From Gillisella terrae (GTDB lineage Bacteria > Pseudomonadota > Alphaproteobacteria > Rhizobiales > Rhizobiaceae), in the NCBI RefSeq assembly GCF_004801395.1, contig NZ_SSOA01000006.1:124001-188000 (forward strand): 64,000 bases of DNA, read 5' to 3'. Position numbers and translations under genes: made by a program. Under the pieces are notes generated by a model. The model saw only the letters and a program-made list of their open reading frames with translations, was not told where the DNA came from and searched no databases. Below, piece after piece: positions 26,880 through 35,791 of the stretch (its first letter is position 1; each line of letters starts with the position of its first letter).

Positions 26880-27176
26880 CTACCGACTGGACGATTTCTG
26901 TTTGGGGCTGCCTGCCACAGAGGGCGAGGAGATTGCCACAGGGTCACTGGCAGGAAAGCTATCTTCGATGGCGGATTCCAGCGTGTCCTCCTTCTGCCCC
27001 GCCTGCTTCTTCTCCTTCAGATAAGACACAACCGGCGCACTCTCGCCTCCTTCCGCTTCATTTTGCAGCTCTTTCTCGGCTTGAAGCCAATGATCGACAC
27101 TTCGACCTTGCTTGCAGCCGTCGTTCTGCCAAAGTTGATAGGCGCGGGCACGAATTTTATCTGTTTCAATCGACAT
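26880..27176 (-). CDS. DUF2934 domain protein
   Basis: A 98-aa hydrophilic protein. The DUF2934 motif runs over about residues 6-40 (IRARAYQLWQNDG...HWLQAEKEL). A Ser/Pro-rich tail follows, including SFPASDPVA, typical of rhizobial stress proteins. Function unknown. The ATG at 27176 has a GGGAGAAAAC ribosome-binding site. An EcfG-type promoter lies 25-50 bp upstream. Confidence 0.8.
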   Translation of the reverse strand: MSIETDKIRARAYQLWQNDGCKQGRSVDHWLQAEKELQNEAEGGESAPVVSYLKEKKQAGQKEDTLESAIEDSFPASDPVAISSPSVAGSPKQKSSSR

Positions 27177-27201
27177 GGTTTTCTCCCTTTGTTGATACAC
27201 T

Positions 27202-27226
27202 AACCCGCAAATGTCGCTTGTGTTCC
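27202..27226 (-). promoter_or_regulatory. EcfG-type promoter upstream of DUF2934
   Basis: GGAAC (27226-27222), 18-bp spacer ending CGGG, TT (27203-27202) on the minus strand. The local GGGTTAG matches that of the ClsB-like promoter. Confidence 0.7.
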
Positions 27227-27244
27227 ATCCCGGCGCATCTGAAT

Positions 27245-28183
27245 TTATTCCAAGCTTTGAGATCGGCGTTGCTCAGCGGGGGCAGTAGTGGCGACTTCAT
27301 AGAGCCCGAACAGCAGCAGACCGAGCAAAAGCGGCACAAAATAATAGATGACGCGAAAAGCGATGACCGCAGCCAAGGCTTTTGCCCCCGGCAGAATATA
27401 GGAGACGGTGGCTTCGAGAACGCCAAAGCCGCCGGGCACATGGCTGATGATGGCGGCAACATTGGCAATAACAGAGATGGCAGCGACCTTGAGATAGCTG
27501 GCCTGTGAAATGGCAGAGAGCACCTGATGCAGGCTTGCAGACACAAAAGCAAAGTTCACCGTGCCAATGATCACCTGCAAAACCGCAATGCGAAGGTGCG
27601 GCAGATACAGGCGACGTCCGCGAATGGTCAGCGGGCGGCGAAAAAAAGCAGCAAAAACGAGATAGAGCACAGGCAAACTCGCAGCAGCGGCCGCAATAGT
27701 GGCAATGACGCCCTCACCCAGCCCTGTCAGGGCTTCGGCATCCTGAGGTCGGAGCACCAGCGCCGCAGAGCCCAGCGTGGACAAGCCCAGCACCACGGTG
27801 GCACCACAAAAGATGACAACCAGCCCCACATCGCCGGATGAAAATCCCCAACGGGAATAAAACCGATAGCGGATGGCGGCACTGCTCAAGGCCGCCATGC
27901 CGACGTTATGGCCAATGGACAGGCTGATAAACGAGGTGAGGCCTGTTTTCCAAAGCGGCAGAGGCTTGCCGATGTAGCGAGTTGCCAGCCAATCAAACAG
28001 CGAGAGCGACGCATAGGAAAGACCCGCAAACAGAAATGCCAGCCCCAGACTGCCAAAAGGCAGCGCAAAAAGCGCATTGATGATCTGTGCAACGCTATAT
28101 TGCTGTACGGTCTGAAACAGCAGATAGGCCGCAACCCCGATGCTGATCACAATGACCACTTTGAAAATCATGTTTAAAAACAT
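27245..28183 (-). CDS. YbhN/UPF0104 family integral membrane protein
   Basis: A 312-aa protein with about seven to eight hydrophobic segments, related to E. coli YbhN and the flippase half of lysyl-phosphatidylglycerol synthases (LPG_synthase_TM). Conserved elements include SIGHNVG (about residue 91) and HVPGGFGVLEA (about 252). It probably helps distribute lipids in the inner membrane. It is divergent from the EEP-family gene, and the two share a bidirectional promoter. The nearby ClsB-like gene suggests a common lipid role. Confidence 0.8.
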   Translation of the reverse strand: MFLNMIFKVVIVISIGVAAYLLFQTVQQYSVAQIINALFALPFGSLGLAFLFAGLSYASLSLFDWLATRYIGKPLPLWKTGLTSFISLSIGHNVGMAALSSAAIRYRFYSRWGFSSGDVGLVVIFCGATVVLGLSTLGSAALVLRPQDAEALTGLGEGVIATIAAAAASLPVLYLVFAAFFRRPLTIRGRRLYLPHLRIAVLQVIIGTVNFAFVSASLHQVLSAISQASYLKVAAISVIANVAAIISHVPGGFGVLEATVSYILPGAKALAAVIAFRVIYYFVPLLLGLLLFGLYEVATTAPAEQRRSQSLE

Positions 28184-28210
28184 CGTTCTGCCATTTGTTT
28201 GTTCACGGTG

Positions 28211-28237
28211 GGAACGAAAAGGCAGAGGAATAGTTCC
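28211..28237. promoter_or_regulatory. Bidirectional (palindromic) EcfG-type promoter
   Basis: GGAAC (28211-28215) and GTTCC (28233-28237) face each other. On the plus strand this reads GGAAC-N18-TT, and on the minus strand it reads GGAAC-N18-TT with the preferred CGTT. One 27-bp element could therefore drive both the YbhN-like and EEP-family genes. On the plus side transcription would begin almost at the ATG (28244). Confidence 0.65.
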
Positions 28238-28243
28238 CTTTTT

Positions 28244-28990
28244 ATGAGCCCAAGATCAGACAATTCATCCGACACGACCTTCACTGTACTGACCTACAAT
28301 GTTCACAGTTGCATCGGCACCGACCGGCGATTGAACATCCGGCGTGTTGCGGATGTTATTCTTGAAAGCAAGGCCGAGATTGTGCTGCTTCAGGAGCTGG
28401 ATGTGGGACGTCTTCGCACAGGGCACATGGATCAGGCAGCAGAAATCGCCGCATTTCTGGGCATGAGCCCGCATTTTCATGCTGCACTGCATGTAGAAGA
28501 AGAGCAATATGGTGACGCCATCCTGACAGCTTTGCCGTCCCGCAGGGTTCACGCCGCAGCCCTTCCGTCTTTGGGTGAACAACGCGGGGCGATTTGGGTG
28601 GAGGTAGAGGTGGGTGGTCAGCCTGTTCAGATCATCAACACCCATCTCGGCTTGCGCCGCAAGGAACGGATCCTGCAAGTCAACCACCTGCTGGGTGACG
28701 AGTGGCTGGGGCATGCCAAGCAAGGCGGCAAGCCGCTGATTTTTGGCGGCGACCTCAACGCCGTGCCATTGTCTGCCGCGTTCAAAACCTTGGGAAAAGT
28801 GCTGCACACGGGTCGCAAACCGCACGGCTTACGTCCGACCTTTCCCTCGCGCTTTCCTTTTTTGCGCCTTGATCACCTGTTCTGCCAAAATGGCATAGAC
28901 CTGCTGGACATGGCCGTTTTATCAACGCCGCTAGCGCGGCTTGCATCTGACCATCTCCCACTCTTGGCGAAGTTTCGTTTGGCGAGCTGA
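28244..28990 (+). CDS. Endonuclease/exonuclease/phosphatase (EEP) family protein, YbhP-like
   Basis: A 248-aa metal-dependent phosphodiesterase of the EEP fold. Signature segments are LTYNVHSC (Asn of the metal site, about residue 19), LLQELDVGR (Glu, about 53), INTHLGL (about 137), FGGDLNAVP (Asp/Asn, about 174) and the terminal SDHLPL (catalytic His, about 240). No signal peptide. The ATG at 28244 lies only 9 bp after the predicted promoter -10 and has no separate ribosome-binding site, so the mRNA may be leaderless. E. coli YbhP is encoded beside ClsB and YbhN, whose relatives are nearby. Confidence 0.85.
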   Translation: MSPRSDNSSDTTFTVLTYNVHSCIGTDRRLNIRRVADVILESKAEIVLLQELDVGRLRTGHMDQAAEIAAFLGMSPHFHAALHVEEEQYGDAILTALPSRRVHAAALPSLGEQRGAIWVEVEVGGQPVQIINTHLGLRRKERILQVNHLLGDEWLGHAKQGGKPLIFGGDLNAVPLSAAFKTLGKVLHTGRKPHGLRPTFPSRFPFLRLDHLFCQNGIDLLDMAVLSTPLARLASDHLPLLAKFRLAS

Positions 28991-29160
28991 CAGACAGCGC
29001 ATGCCTGACCAAACAGGGCAGATCCTGAACACAGTTGACGCATCCAGTCGCCCCGCTGGAATGCAAAGATGTGTCACTCAGATAAAATTAGAAAAGCGTT
29101 ATTGTTTATATTCGATACTACATATGCTTGTGCATTTAATGAGCCGTGCGAGGGAGAGCA

Positions 29161-30825
29161 ATGCGCAATTATCTCGAGCATATTTTGGAAAATCTCGGTC
29201 AAGGGATTGTTCTGCTCGACTCTCGTAATGTTGTTACATTTTTCAATTCGACCGTTTTAGAGATGATCCAGCCGTTGCAAGCCACCCTGCGCACGGGAAT
29301 GATGGGGGAGGTTTTGTTGAATGCGGAGAATTATCGCTCACCATGCATTGAAATGCGGGATGGAAACATCGGTTTTCTTAAAAAACTGAAGGAAAAACTC
29401 GGATTATTTCTCAACACAATCGTAGGTCCGCATCAAAGCCCACCGGACATTGCCACGTCATTCTTCTACGCCGACTATCTGGAAAAAAAGATATCGCGCT
29501 CGTTTCGGTTTTCGCTTCCAGACGGGCGAACCATTTCTTTGACCTGCGTTCCTTTACAGGATGGGGGATGGCTTTTAACCTATGATGATGTCTCGACGCT
29601 CACCCGCAGCGAATCCAATTTGGCCCAGCAAAACAGCAGGTTTGACGCGGCGTTGAACAATATGCCGCATGGGTTGTGCATGTTTGATGCCGACACAAAA
29701 CTCATCTTGTGCAATGCCTCTTACGCACGCATGTATAGCTTGCCTAAAACCTTGACGCGGCCCGGCACCCCATTGACCAGCATTTTGACCCACCGCCGTA
29801 AGATCGGCAACGGCCCGGCCAATAGCGCGCGCTACTTTGATGTTGTTGCTGAAGCAACCTTGAAAGGCACGTCTGCCAGCCAGAATACGCTGCTGGAAGA
29901 TGGAAGGGTCATAAAAATTTATCACACGCCCATGCATGGCGGTGGCTATGTCGCAACCCATGAGAATGTGACTGAAACAGTACGCATGTCGGAAAAACTG
30001 GTGGAGCATCGCAACGAGCTTGAGGCAACCGTTCATGCCCGCACAGCCGAGATAGAGCGACAGGCGCAAGAGCTGGAGCGAATGCTTGATCATGAGCGCG
30101 GCATCAATGAGTTGCAGCGGCAGTTTGTGGCCATGGCATCGCATGAGTTCAGAACGCCGCTGGCAATTATTGACGCCGCAGCCCAAAGACTGGATCGCAA
30201 AAAGAAAGATTTGACGCCTGAATTTGCCAGCCAGAAGATTGAGCAGATCCGCACATCGGTCTCGCGCCTTGTTGATCTGATGGAAAGCATTTTGGCAGAA
30301 GGTCGCCTCGACAATGGCAAGATCAGCATACGTCACGAGCCTTGCGCCTTGGTGCCCCTGATAAAGAAATGTTGCGACCGTCAGGCGGCGATCAGAAACA
30401 CCCACAAATTCCTTCTGGACATCAAACGCTTGCCGGAGACGATTGAGGCCGATCACAAGGCGCTGGAACAGGTGATTACCAATCTTTTGTCAAATGCAGT
30501 GAAATACGCCCCCGCGGCACCCGATATCCGCATTGCTGGCTGGCAGGAGGGGGACACTGTCAAAATCGCAATCAGCGATAAGGGCCTTGGGATCGATGAA
30601 GACGACATTCCCCAATTGTTTCAACGCTATTTCAGAGCAAGAACCTCGGTGGGCATCGCTGGCACTGGCCTGGGTCTGCATCTGGTCAAGCATATTATAG
30701 AATTGCATCAGGGATCCATTGAGGTTGCAAGCGTCCGCGGCTCTGGCACCACATTCACAATCACGCTTCCTGTCATGGCAGGCAGTCCATCAGCGTCGGT
30801 GTCTTCGCACATTGATGCAGCTTAA
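29161..30825 (+). CDS. Cytoplasmic PAS-domain sensor histidine kinase
   Basis: A 554-aa kinase without clear transmembrane helices. An N-terminal PAS-like region (MRNYLEHILENLGQGIVLL) is followed by a PAS domain around residues 155-280 (NMPHGLCMFDADTKLILC). A coiled coil (about 280-320) comes next, then HisKA with phospho-His in MASHEFRTPL (about 327). The HATPase domain has LSNAVKYAP, DKGLGID and GTGLGLHLVKH. The ATG at 29161 has a GGGAGAG ribosome-binding site. It is co-transcribed with a single-domain response regulator 16 bp downstream. The signal is unknown; a redox or energy cue via PAS is possible. Confidence 0.88.
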   Translation: MRNYLEHILENLGQGIVLLDSRNVVTFFNSTVLEMIQPLQATLRTGMMGEVLLNAENYRSPCIEMRDGNIGFLKKLKEKLGLFLNTIVGPHQSPPDIATSFFYADYLEKKISRSFRFSLPDGRTISLTCVPLQDGGWLLTYDDVSTLTRSESNLAQQNSRFDAALNNMPHGLCMFDADTKLILCNASYARMYSLPKTLTRPGTPLTSILTHRRKIGNGPANSARYFDVVAEATLKGTSASQNTLLEDGRVIKIYHTPMHGGGYVATHENVTETVRMSEKLVEHRNELEATVHARTAEIERQAQELERMLDHERGINELQRQFVAMASHEFRTPLAIIDAAAQRLDRKKKDLTPEFASQKIEQIRTSVSRLVDLMESILAEGRLDNGKISIRHEPCALVPLIKKCCDRQAAIRNTHKFLLDIKRLPETIEADHKALEQVITNLLSNAVKYAPAAPDIRIAGWQEGDTVKIAISDKGLGIDEDDIPQLFQRYFRARTSVGIAGTGLGLHLVKHIIELHQGSIEVASVRGSGTTFTITLPVMAGSPSASVSSHIDAA

Positions 30826-30841
30826 AATGAGGATATTTTAA

Positions 30842-31243
30842 ATGGTTACTGTTCTATGCATCGACGACGAGATCGACATCCGCAAGCTGATTGTTGAAGA
30901 ACTTGCGGACGCCGGCTTCAACACATTGGAAGCCGCCAATGGTCGCGAAGGGCTGGAGGTCATCACGACAAAATGGCCCGACATCGTTATATGCGATATC
31001 ACCATGCCGGAAATGGATGGCCATGCACTTTTGGCCGAAATTCAGATCAACTACCCGGAACTCAGCAATATCCCCTTCATATTTTTGACCGCGTTGACAG
31101 ATCGTGACAACCTGATTGCTGGCCTGAAAGGTGGGGCCGCTGACTATCTCACCAAGCCGATTGATTTTGATGTGCTTCTGGCAAAAGTGGCGGGTTGCGT
31201 GTTGCGGATCGAAAATGATCATAAAACCGGCAGAGGTTTTTGA
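30842..31243 (+). CDS. Single-domain response regulator (CheY-like)
   Basis: A 133-aa receiver domain only. Key residues: Asp8-Asp9, phospho-acceptor Asp52 (VICDITMPEMDG), Thr83 and Lys105 (YLTKPID). With no output domain it must act by protein contact or as a phosphate relay or sink for the upstream kinase. It is followed at once by a degenerate RIME2-like repeat. Confidence 0.88.
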   Translation: MVTVLCIDDEIDIRKLIVEELADAGFNTLEAANGREGLEVITTKWPDIVICDITMPEMDGHALLAEIQINYPELSNIPFIFLTALTDRDNLIAGLKGGAADYLTKPIDFDVLLAKVAGCVLRIENDHKTGRGF

Positions 31244-31246
31244 AAA

Positions 31247-31295
31247 TACTGCATAAGTCCTTAAACCGTAACCGATGTAAGGAGAAAATTATGCG
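31247..31295 (-). repeat. RIME2-like repeat, partial copy C
   Basis: TACTGCATAA...TCCTTAAACCG...TAAGGAGAAAATTATGC matches the reverse of the hairpin half of the repeat at 38947-39053. It lies between converging genes and may act as a transcript end for the response regulator. Confidence 0.6.
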
Positions 31296-31314
31296 GAGGA
31301 ATGAACTGCATAAT

Positions 31315-31959
31315 TTATCCGCTCACCTCTGATATACGACATTCAGACGCCGCGAGCACGGGGGTAATCAGTGTGATGGTCATTGCAATCTGCCGCTCAA
31401 TTGCAATCTCATCATTCGTGCTGGTCAGTCGCCAATAGCTCCAATTGGCATTTACCAGCGTGTAGAGGCTGATCCCGAGATCAAAGAGCTGCTCCGGTGC
31501 CCAGCAAGACCCCAATCTTCGCAACAATCGGACATAGTTCGAGGCAATCAGCCTGGCGTGTTGCTGGGCTATGGGAAACAAGGCTTCATAGTAATAGGCG
31601 GCATCAACAATGGTACGGTCCAGGCCGATGGACAGTTGATAGGCCCATGTCTCGCGGATGACGGTTGCCAATTGGCTCTGCCAATGCTCCGCCGCGATTG
31701 TCTCAAAACCGGCCTCGAAAAACCGTCGCACCTGCGCCAGTTTTTCCTCGTAGATTTCGGCAATGATCGCCTCCTTATTTGGAAAGTAATCATAGATCGA
31801 TCCGACTTTGATGCCCGAATGGGCCGCAACCGCGTTGGTGGTGACCGCCCGCACTCCCTTTTCGCGCATTACCGCATGGGTTGCGTCTTTAATGGCTGTT
31901 CTGGTTTTTTGAGATCTCGCCTGAACCGGCCTGCGCTTGATCTCTGTACTCGTCACCAT
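31315..31959 (-). CDS. TetR-family transcriptional regulator
   Basis: A 214-aa repressor. The N-terminal helix-turn-helix covers about residues 15-60 (AVAAHSGIKVGSIYDYFPNKEAII is typical TetR). The rest is a helical ligand-binding domain. The start at 31959 follows an AGGGAGGAGGGG ribosome-binding site; the frame continues upstream to 32136 but that part is not protein-like. It is divergent from the oligopeptide transporter operon, which it probably controls. Confidence 0.82.
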   Translation of the reverse strand: MVTSTEIKRRPVQARSQKTRTAIKDATHAVMREKGVRAVTTNAVAAHSGIKVGSIYDYFPNKEAIIAEIYEEKLAQVRRFFEAGFETIAAEHWQSQLATVIRETWAYQLSIGLDRTIVDAAYYYEALFPIAQQHARLIASNYVRLLRRLGSCWAPEQLFDLGISLYTLVNANWSYWRLTSTNDEIAIERQIAMTITLITPVLAASECRISEVSG

Positions 31960-32144
31960 CCCCTCCTCCCTCATCATCACATTTGCGACAACCATCAGAT
32001 AAATATCCGTCTTGCGCAAATGAAAAAACCGGATAATCATTCGGATTATTCGAGCAGCCTTTTTTTGTTCAGGATGTAAACATTTTTCAAGAACCTGTGA
32101 AATGCAACAGAAGAACAAAATATAGGCATAATACAAGCCAAATC

Positions 32145-32187
32145 ATGATGCGCAAATACATATTTATATTTGTTAATTTGCGATCAT
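32145..32187. promoter_or_regulatory. Inverted-repeat operator candidate between tetR and the Opp operon
   Basis: ATGATGCGCAAAT (32145-32157) and ATTTGCGATCAT (32176-32187) form an imperfect inverted repeat around an AT-rich core in the 247-bp divergent gap. It is a plausible TetR binding site overlapping the oppA promoter. Confidence 0.4.
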
Positions 32188-32206
32188 TATAAAATATAAA
32201 AGGGGA

Positions 32207-33826
32207 ATGAACTTGAAAAAAATCCTTCTGCTGACAACATGCCTCGCCTTTTCATTGAACAGTCTCGCCTTCGCAGAGACCCGCATGAAAAATGGCGAGA
32301 AGCTCGCTGAAAATCAAAGCTACACCTATCGCGTGCTGGATTCATTCAAAACGCTGGACCCGCAGTTAAACGCCGACACCGATGGTTCGGACGTGCTGCG
32401 CAATCTGTTTGAAACCTTGATGAATGAGGATTCGCAGGGCAACCTCGTGCCGGGTGCCGCATCCAGCTTTGATGTGTCTGCGGACAAGCTGACTTATACA
32501 TTCCATCTGCGCCCGGAAGCGAAATGGTCCGATGGCAGCCCTCTCACCGCCGGTGACTTTGTGTACGCCTGGCAACGGCTGGCCGATCCCAAGACCGCTT
32601 CTGAATATGCCTCCTATCTTGAAATGATGCAGGTGGAGAATGCCAAGGACATTGTTGCGGGTAAAAAGCCGCCACAGGACTTGGGTGTGAAAGCCGTGGA
32701 CGACCACACCTTTCAGGTCAAGCTGATTGCGCCGATTCCGTATTTCGTAAAAATGACCGTCAATGCATCCATGTCTCCGGTCAAAAAATCGGTGATCGAT
32801 AAGTTCGGTGATGACTGGACCAAGCCCGGCAATCTGGTAGGCAATGGTGCCTATGTTTTGACCGAGCACGTGCCCGGTGAAAAGCTGGTGATGAAGCGCA
32901 ACCCGAATTATTGGAACAACGCCAATACCGGACTGGACACCGTGACAGCCTTGATCATCAATGACGGTAATCAGGCGATGACCCGCTACCGCGCTGGCGA
33001 ATTGGATAAGACCGATATTCCGGCAGGCCAGTATCCGCGCTTGAAAAAGGAATTTCCGGATCAGGCCATATCCACCCCGAAATCCTGCACCTACACCTAT
33101 TTGTTCAACCTTTCTGAAAAAGGCCCGGCCGCGCTGAAGGATGCGCGCGTGCGTCAGGCGCTGTCTTACGCCATCAACCGTGATGTGATTGTCAACAACA
33201 TCCTGCAAGGTGGGCAAAAGCCAGCCTATAACTGGGTGCATTGGGCGACTGCCGGTTTCAAAATGCCAGACATTCCTGCGGCAAAGATGACCCAAAAGGA
33301 ACGCGACGACAAAGCCGTGGAGCTTTTGAAGGAAGCAGGCTACAGCCCGTCTCATCCGCTCAACCTGACCTTGAGCTATAACACCGACGAAGGCCACAAG
33401 AAAATTGCCATCGCGGTTGCGCAATTCTGGAAAAAAATTGGCGTCAATCTGACGCTCACCAATATGGAATGGAAGGTCCTGACGGATAAAATGAACCATC
33501 AGGATTTTGAAGTCGCTCGCTACGCCTGGTGTGGCGATTATAATGAAGCCTCGACCTATCTGGATGTGTTTACCACCAGTTCTGGCAACAACTATGGCAA
33601 ATATTCGAATCCGGCCTATGACAAGTTGATGCAAGAAAGCAAGACCGCCGCCGATCCGCAGCCTCTCTACACCAAGGCCGAGGAAATTCTGGCAAAAGAT
33701 GCGCCCCAAGCGACTATCTATCAATATACCGGCGTGATGATGCTGAAGCCCGATATTCACGGCTATCCAGAGAAAAACGTGATGAACAACTGGTACGCCA
33801 AGGACATGTACCGCGTCGCAAAGTGA
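32207..33826 (+). CDS. Oligopeptide ABC transporter substrate-binding protein (OppA family)
   Basis: A 539-aa SBP_bac_5 protein with an N-terminal signal peptide (MNLKK..., cleavage near LAFA-ET). The family segment with FHLRPEAKWSDG is near residue 100. It binds oligopeptides in the periplasm. Start choice: AGGGG (32201-32205) lies just 1 nt before the ATG at 32207 but 7 nt before a TTG at 32213, which would give a classical MKKILLL start, so the TTG may be the real start. A strong hairpin separates it from the permease genes. Confidence 0.88.
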   Translation: MNLKKILLLTTCLAFSLNSLAFAETRMKNGEKLAENQSYTYRVLDSFKTLDPQLNADTDGSDVLRNLFETLMNEDSQGNLVPGAASSFDVSADKLTYTFHLRPEAKWSDGSPLTAGDFVYAWQRLADPKTASEYASYLEMMQVENAKDIVAGKKPPQDLGVKAVDDHTFQVKLIAPIPYFVKMTVNASMSPVKKSVIDKFGDDWTKPGNLVGNGAYVLTEHVPGEKLVMKRNPNYWNNANTGLDTVTALIINDGNQAMTRYRAGELDKTDIPAGQYPRLKKEFPDQAISTPKSCTYTYLFNLSEKGPAALKDARVRQALSYAINRDVIVNNILQGGQKPAYNWVHWATAGFKMPDIPAAKMTQKERDDKAVELLKEAGYSPSHPLNLTLSYNTDEGHKKIAIAVAQFWKKIGVNLTLTNMEWKVLTDKMNHQDFEVARYAWCGDYNEASTYLDVFTTSSGNNYGKYSNPAYDKLMQESKTAADPQPLYTKAEEILAKDAPQATIYQYTGVMMLKPDIHGYPEKNVMNNWYAKDMYRVAK

Positions 33827-33845
33827 CGCCGTCTTTCTTGTCATA

Positions 33846-33884
33846 GCATCGGACCGGACATTGTTTTTCGATCCGGTTCGATGC
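33846..33884 (+). terminator. Intercistronic attenuator hairpin after the OppA gene
   Basis: A 13-bp stem with one G-U pair (GCATCGGACCGGA 33846-33858 with TCCGGTTCGATGC 33872-33884), followed by TTT. It probably reduces read-through into the permeases so that the binding protein is made in excess. Confidence 0.65.
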
Positions 33885-33935
33885 TTTCACGGGCAGCAGG
33901 CTTTTCACTGCCCCCTCTTGTAGAGGCGATCCAGA

Positions 33936-34859
33936 ATGCTGGTCTATATCTTAAGGCGGTTGGCCATTGCCATACCGACATTGCTGATCCTGATTGTTGC
34001 CTCTTTCCTGTTGATGAAAGCGGCTCCAGGCGGCCCTTTCACCATGGAAAGAGCTGTACCACCCGAAGTGCTGGCCAACCTCAATGCCAAATACGGCCTT
34101 GATGCGCCGCTGTGGCAGCAATTGGTCACTTACGTCTGGGGCGTGATTGCCCATTTCGATTTCGGCCCATCCTTTGTTTACAAGGATCGCACCGTCAACG
34201 AAATCATTGCCCAGGGCTTTCCTGTCACTTTGACCTATGGTGCCATTGCCTTTGTGGTGGCCGTGCTGGTGGGCGGCGCACTCGGCATTTGTGCAGCTGT
34301 GTGGCACAATAGCTGGCTGGATTATCTGGCGGTTGGCGTGGCCATCGGCACCCATGTGCTGCCCAGCTTTGTGCTTGCCCCCATTCTGGTTCTGGTCTTC
34401 ACGCTTTGGCTGGGCTGGCTGCCGGGTGGCGGCTGGGAAGGTGGTCAATGGCCTTATGTGATCATGCCGGTGCTCTCGCTCTCGGCACTGTTCATCGCCT
34501 CGATCTCGCGGCTGACCCGCTCGTCCATGCTGGAAGTGTTGAACGCCAATCACATCCGCACCGCCCGTGCCAAGGGCATTCCGGCAAGGGTGGTTATTTT
34601 TCGCCACGCGCTCATTCCGGCGCTGCTGCCGGTGATTTCCTATCTCGGGCCTGCCTTTGTCAGCATGATCACCGGGTCTGTGGTGGTCGATATGTATTTT
34701 TCCACCGGTGGCATTGGCAAATTCTTCGTCGATGCGGCCCTTAACCGCGATTACGCGGTGATGATGGGGATCACCATTCTCATCGGTGGCCTGACAATTC
34801 TGTTCAACCTTGTGGTCGATCTTCTCTATGCGTGGATTGATCCGAAAATCCGGTATTGA
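33936..34859 (+). CDS. Oligopeptide ABC transporter permease (OppB family)
   Basis: A 307-aa inner-membrane permease with six predicted helices. The first helix starts at residue 9 (LAIAIPTLLILIVASF), and the EAA loop RTARAKGIPARVVIFRHAL lies near residue 210, where it docks the ATPases. It is the first membrane gene of the operon and is followed 4 bp later by the OppC gene. Confidence 0.88.
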   Translation: MLVYILRRLAIAIPTLLILIVASFLLMKAAPGGPFTMERAVPPEVLANLNAKYGLDAPLWQQLVTYVWGVIAHFDFGPSFVYKDRTVNEIIAQGFPVTLTYGAIAFVVAVLVGGALGICAAVWHNSWLDYLAVGVAIGTHVLPSFVLAPILVLVFTLWLGWLPGGGWEGGQWPYVIMPVLSLSALFIASISRLTRSSMLEVLNANHIRTARAKGIPARVVIFRHALIPALLPVISYLGPAFVSMITGSVVVDMYFSTGGIGKFFVDAALNRDYAVMMGITILIGGLTILFNLVVDLLYAWIDPKIRY

Positions 34860-34863
34860 TGCG

Positions 34864-35790
34864 ATGTTGGTTGAAAGAGCACAGCTGCAAAAGCTGGCAG
34901 AACACATAACCGAAGAGGCCGTCAAAGGCCGCTCGCCTTGGGCCGATGCACGGCGGCGCTTCATGCGCAACAAGGCGGCGGTCGCGGGGCTGATTGGCCT
35001 CTGTTTTGTCGTCCTGTTTGCCGTTTTCGGCTCCTATCTTGCCCATTGGTCCAATGACGAGCTGGATTTCTCGGTGATGGGACAGGTGGCTGATCTTGGC
35101 CGACCATCCTTTGAGAACGGCCATTATTTTGGCACCGACGATCTGGGGCGCGATCTGTTTGCCCGCACGGTGCAGGCAACGCAGGTCTCCATGTCGGTGG
35201 CGCTGATTGGCAGTCTGATCGCCGTGGTGGTTGGCACGCTCTATGGGGCAATTTCAGGCTATGCGGGCGGGATTGTCGATAGCATCATGATGCGCGCTGT
35301 CGATATTCTGATGGCCATTCCCTACATGTTTGTGCTGATCCTGCTTTTGGTGATGTTTGGCCGCTCCACCACCATTTTGTTTGTTGGCATCGGGTTGATG
35401 TCGTGGCTGGATATGAGCCGCATTGTGCGCGGGCAAACGCTCAGCATCAAATCCAAGGAATATATCGAGGCGGCACAGGCCACAGGCGTATCCTCCATCA
35501 AGATCATCCTGCGGCACATTCTGCCCAATCTGATGGGCGTGGTCACGGTCTATGCCACTTTGCTGGTGCCGATCATGATCATGACCGAGAGCTTTATCAG
35601 CTTCCTTGGTCTTGGCATTCAGGAGCCTTTGACCAGTTGGGGTGCGATGATTTCTGAAGGGGCTGGCAGCATGACCCATGGCACCCTGTGGCAATTGGCG
35701 GCCCCGCTGTTTTTCTTCGTCATCACACTGTTCTCCTTCTATTTTGTGGGAGATGGTCTGCGTGATGCACTGGACCCAAAGGATCGCTGA
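34864..35790 (+). CDS. Oligopeptide ABC transporter permease (OppC family)
   Basis: A 308-aa permease with an N-terminal OppC_N segment (RRFMRNKAAVAGLIGL) and the EAA loop EAAQATGVSSIKIILRHILP. Pairs with OppB to form the pore. The ATG at 34864 is used because the frame's first codon (34810) lies inside the previous gene. It is separated from the OppD gene by 1 bp. Confidence 0.88.
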   Translation: MLVERAQLQKLAEHITEEAVKGRSPWADARRRFMRNKAAVAGLIGLCFVVLFAVFGSYLAHWSNDELDFSVMGQVADLGRPSFENGHYFGTDDLGRDLFARTVQATQVSMSVALIGSLIAVVVGTLYGAISGYAGGIVDSIMMRAVDILMAIPYMFVLILLLVMFGRSTTILFVGIGLMSWLDMSRIVRGQTLSIKSKEYIEAAQATGVSSIKIILRHILPNLMGVVTVYATLLVPIMIMTESFISFLGLGIQEPLTSWGAMISEGAGSMTHGTLWQLAAPLFFFVITLFSFYFVGDGLRDALDPKDR

Positions 35791-35791
35791 T

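Noticed and set aside
31960-32136. N-terminal extension of the TetR protein
   Set aside because: The added residues do not fit TetR N-termini, and the internal ATG has a strong ribosome-binding site.
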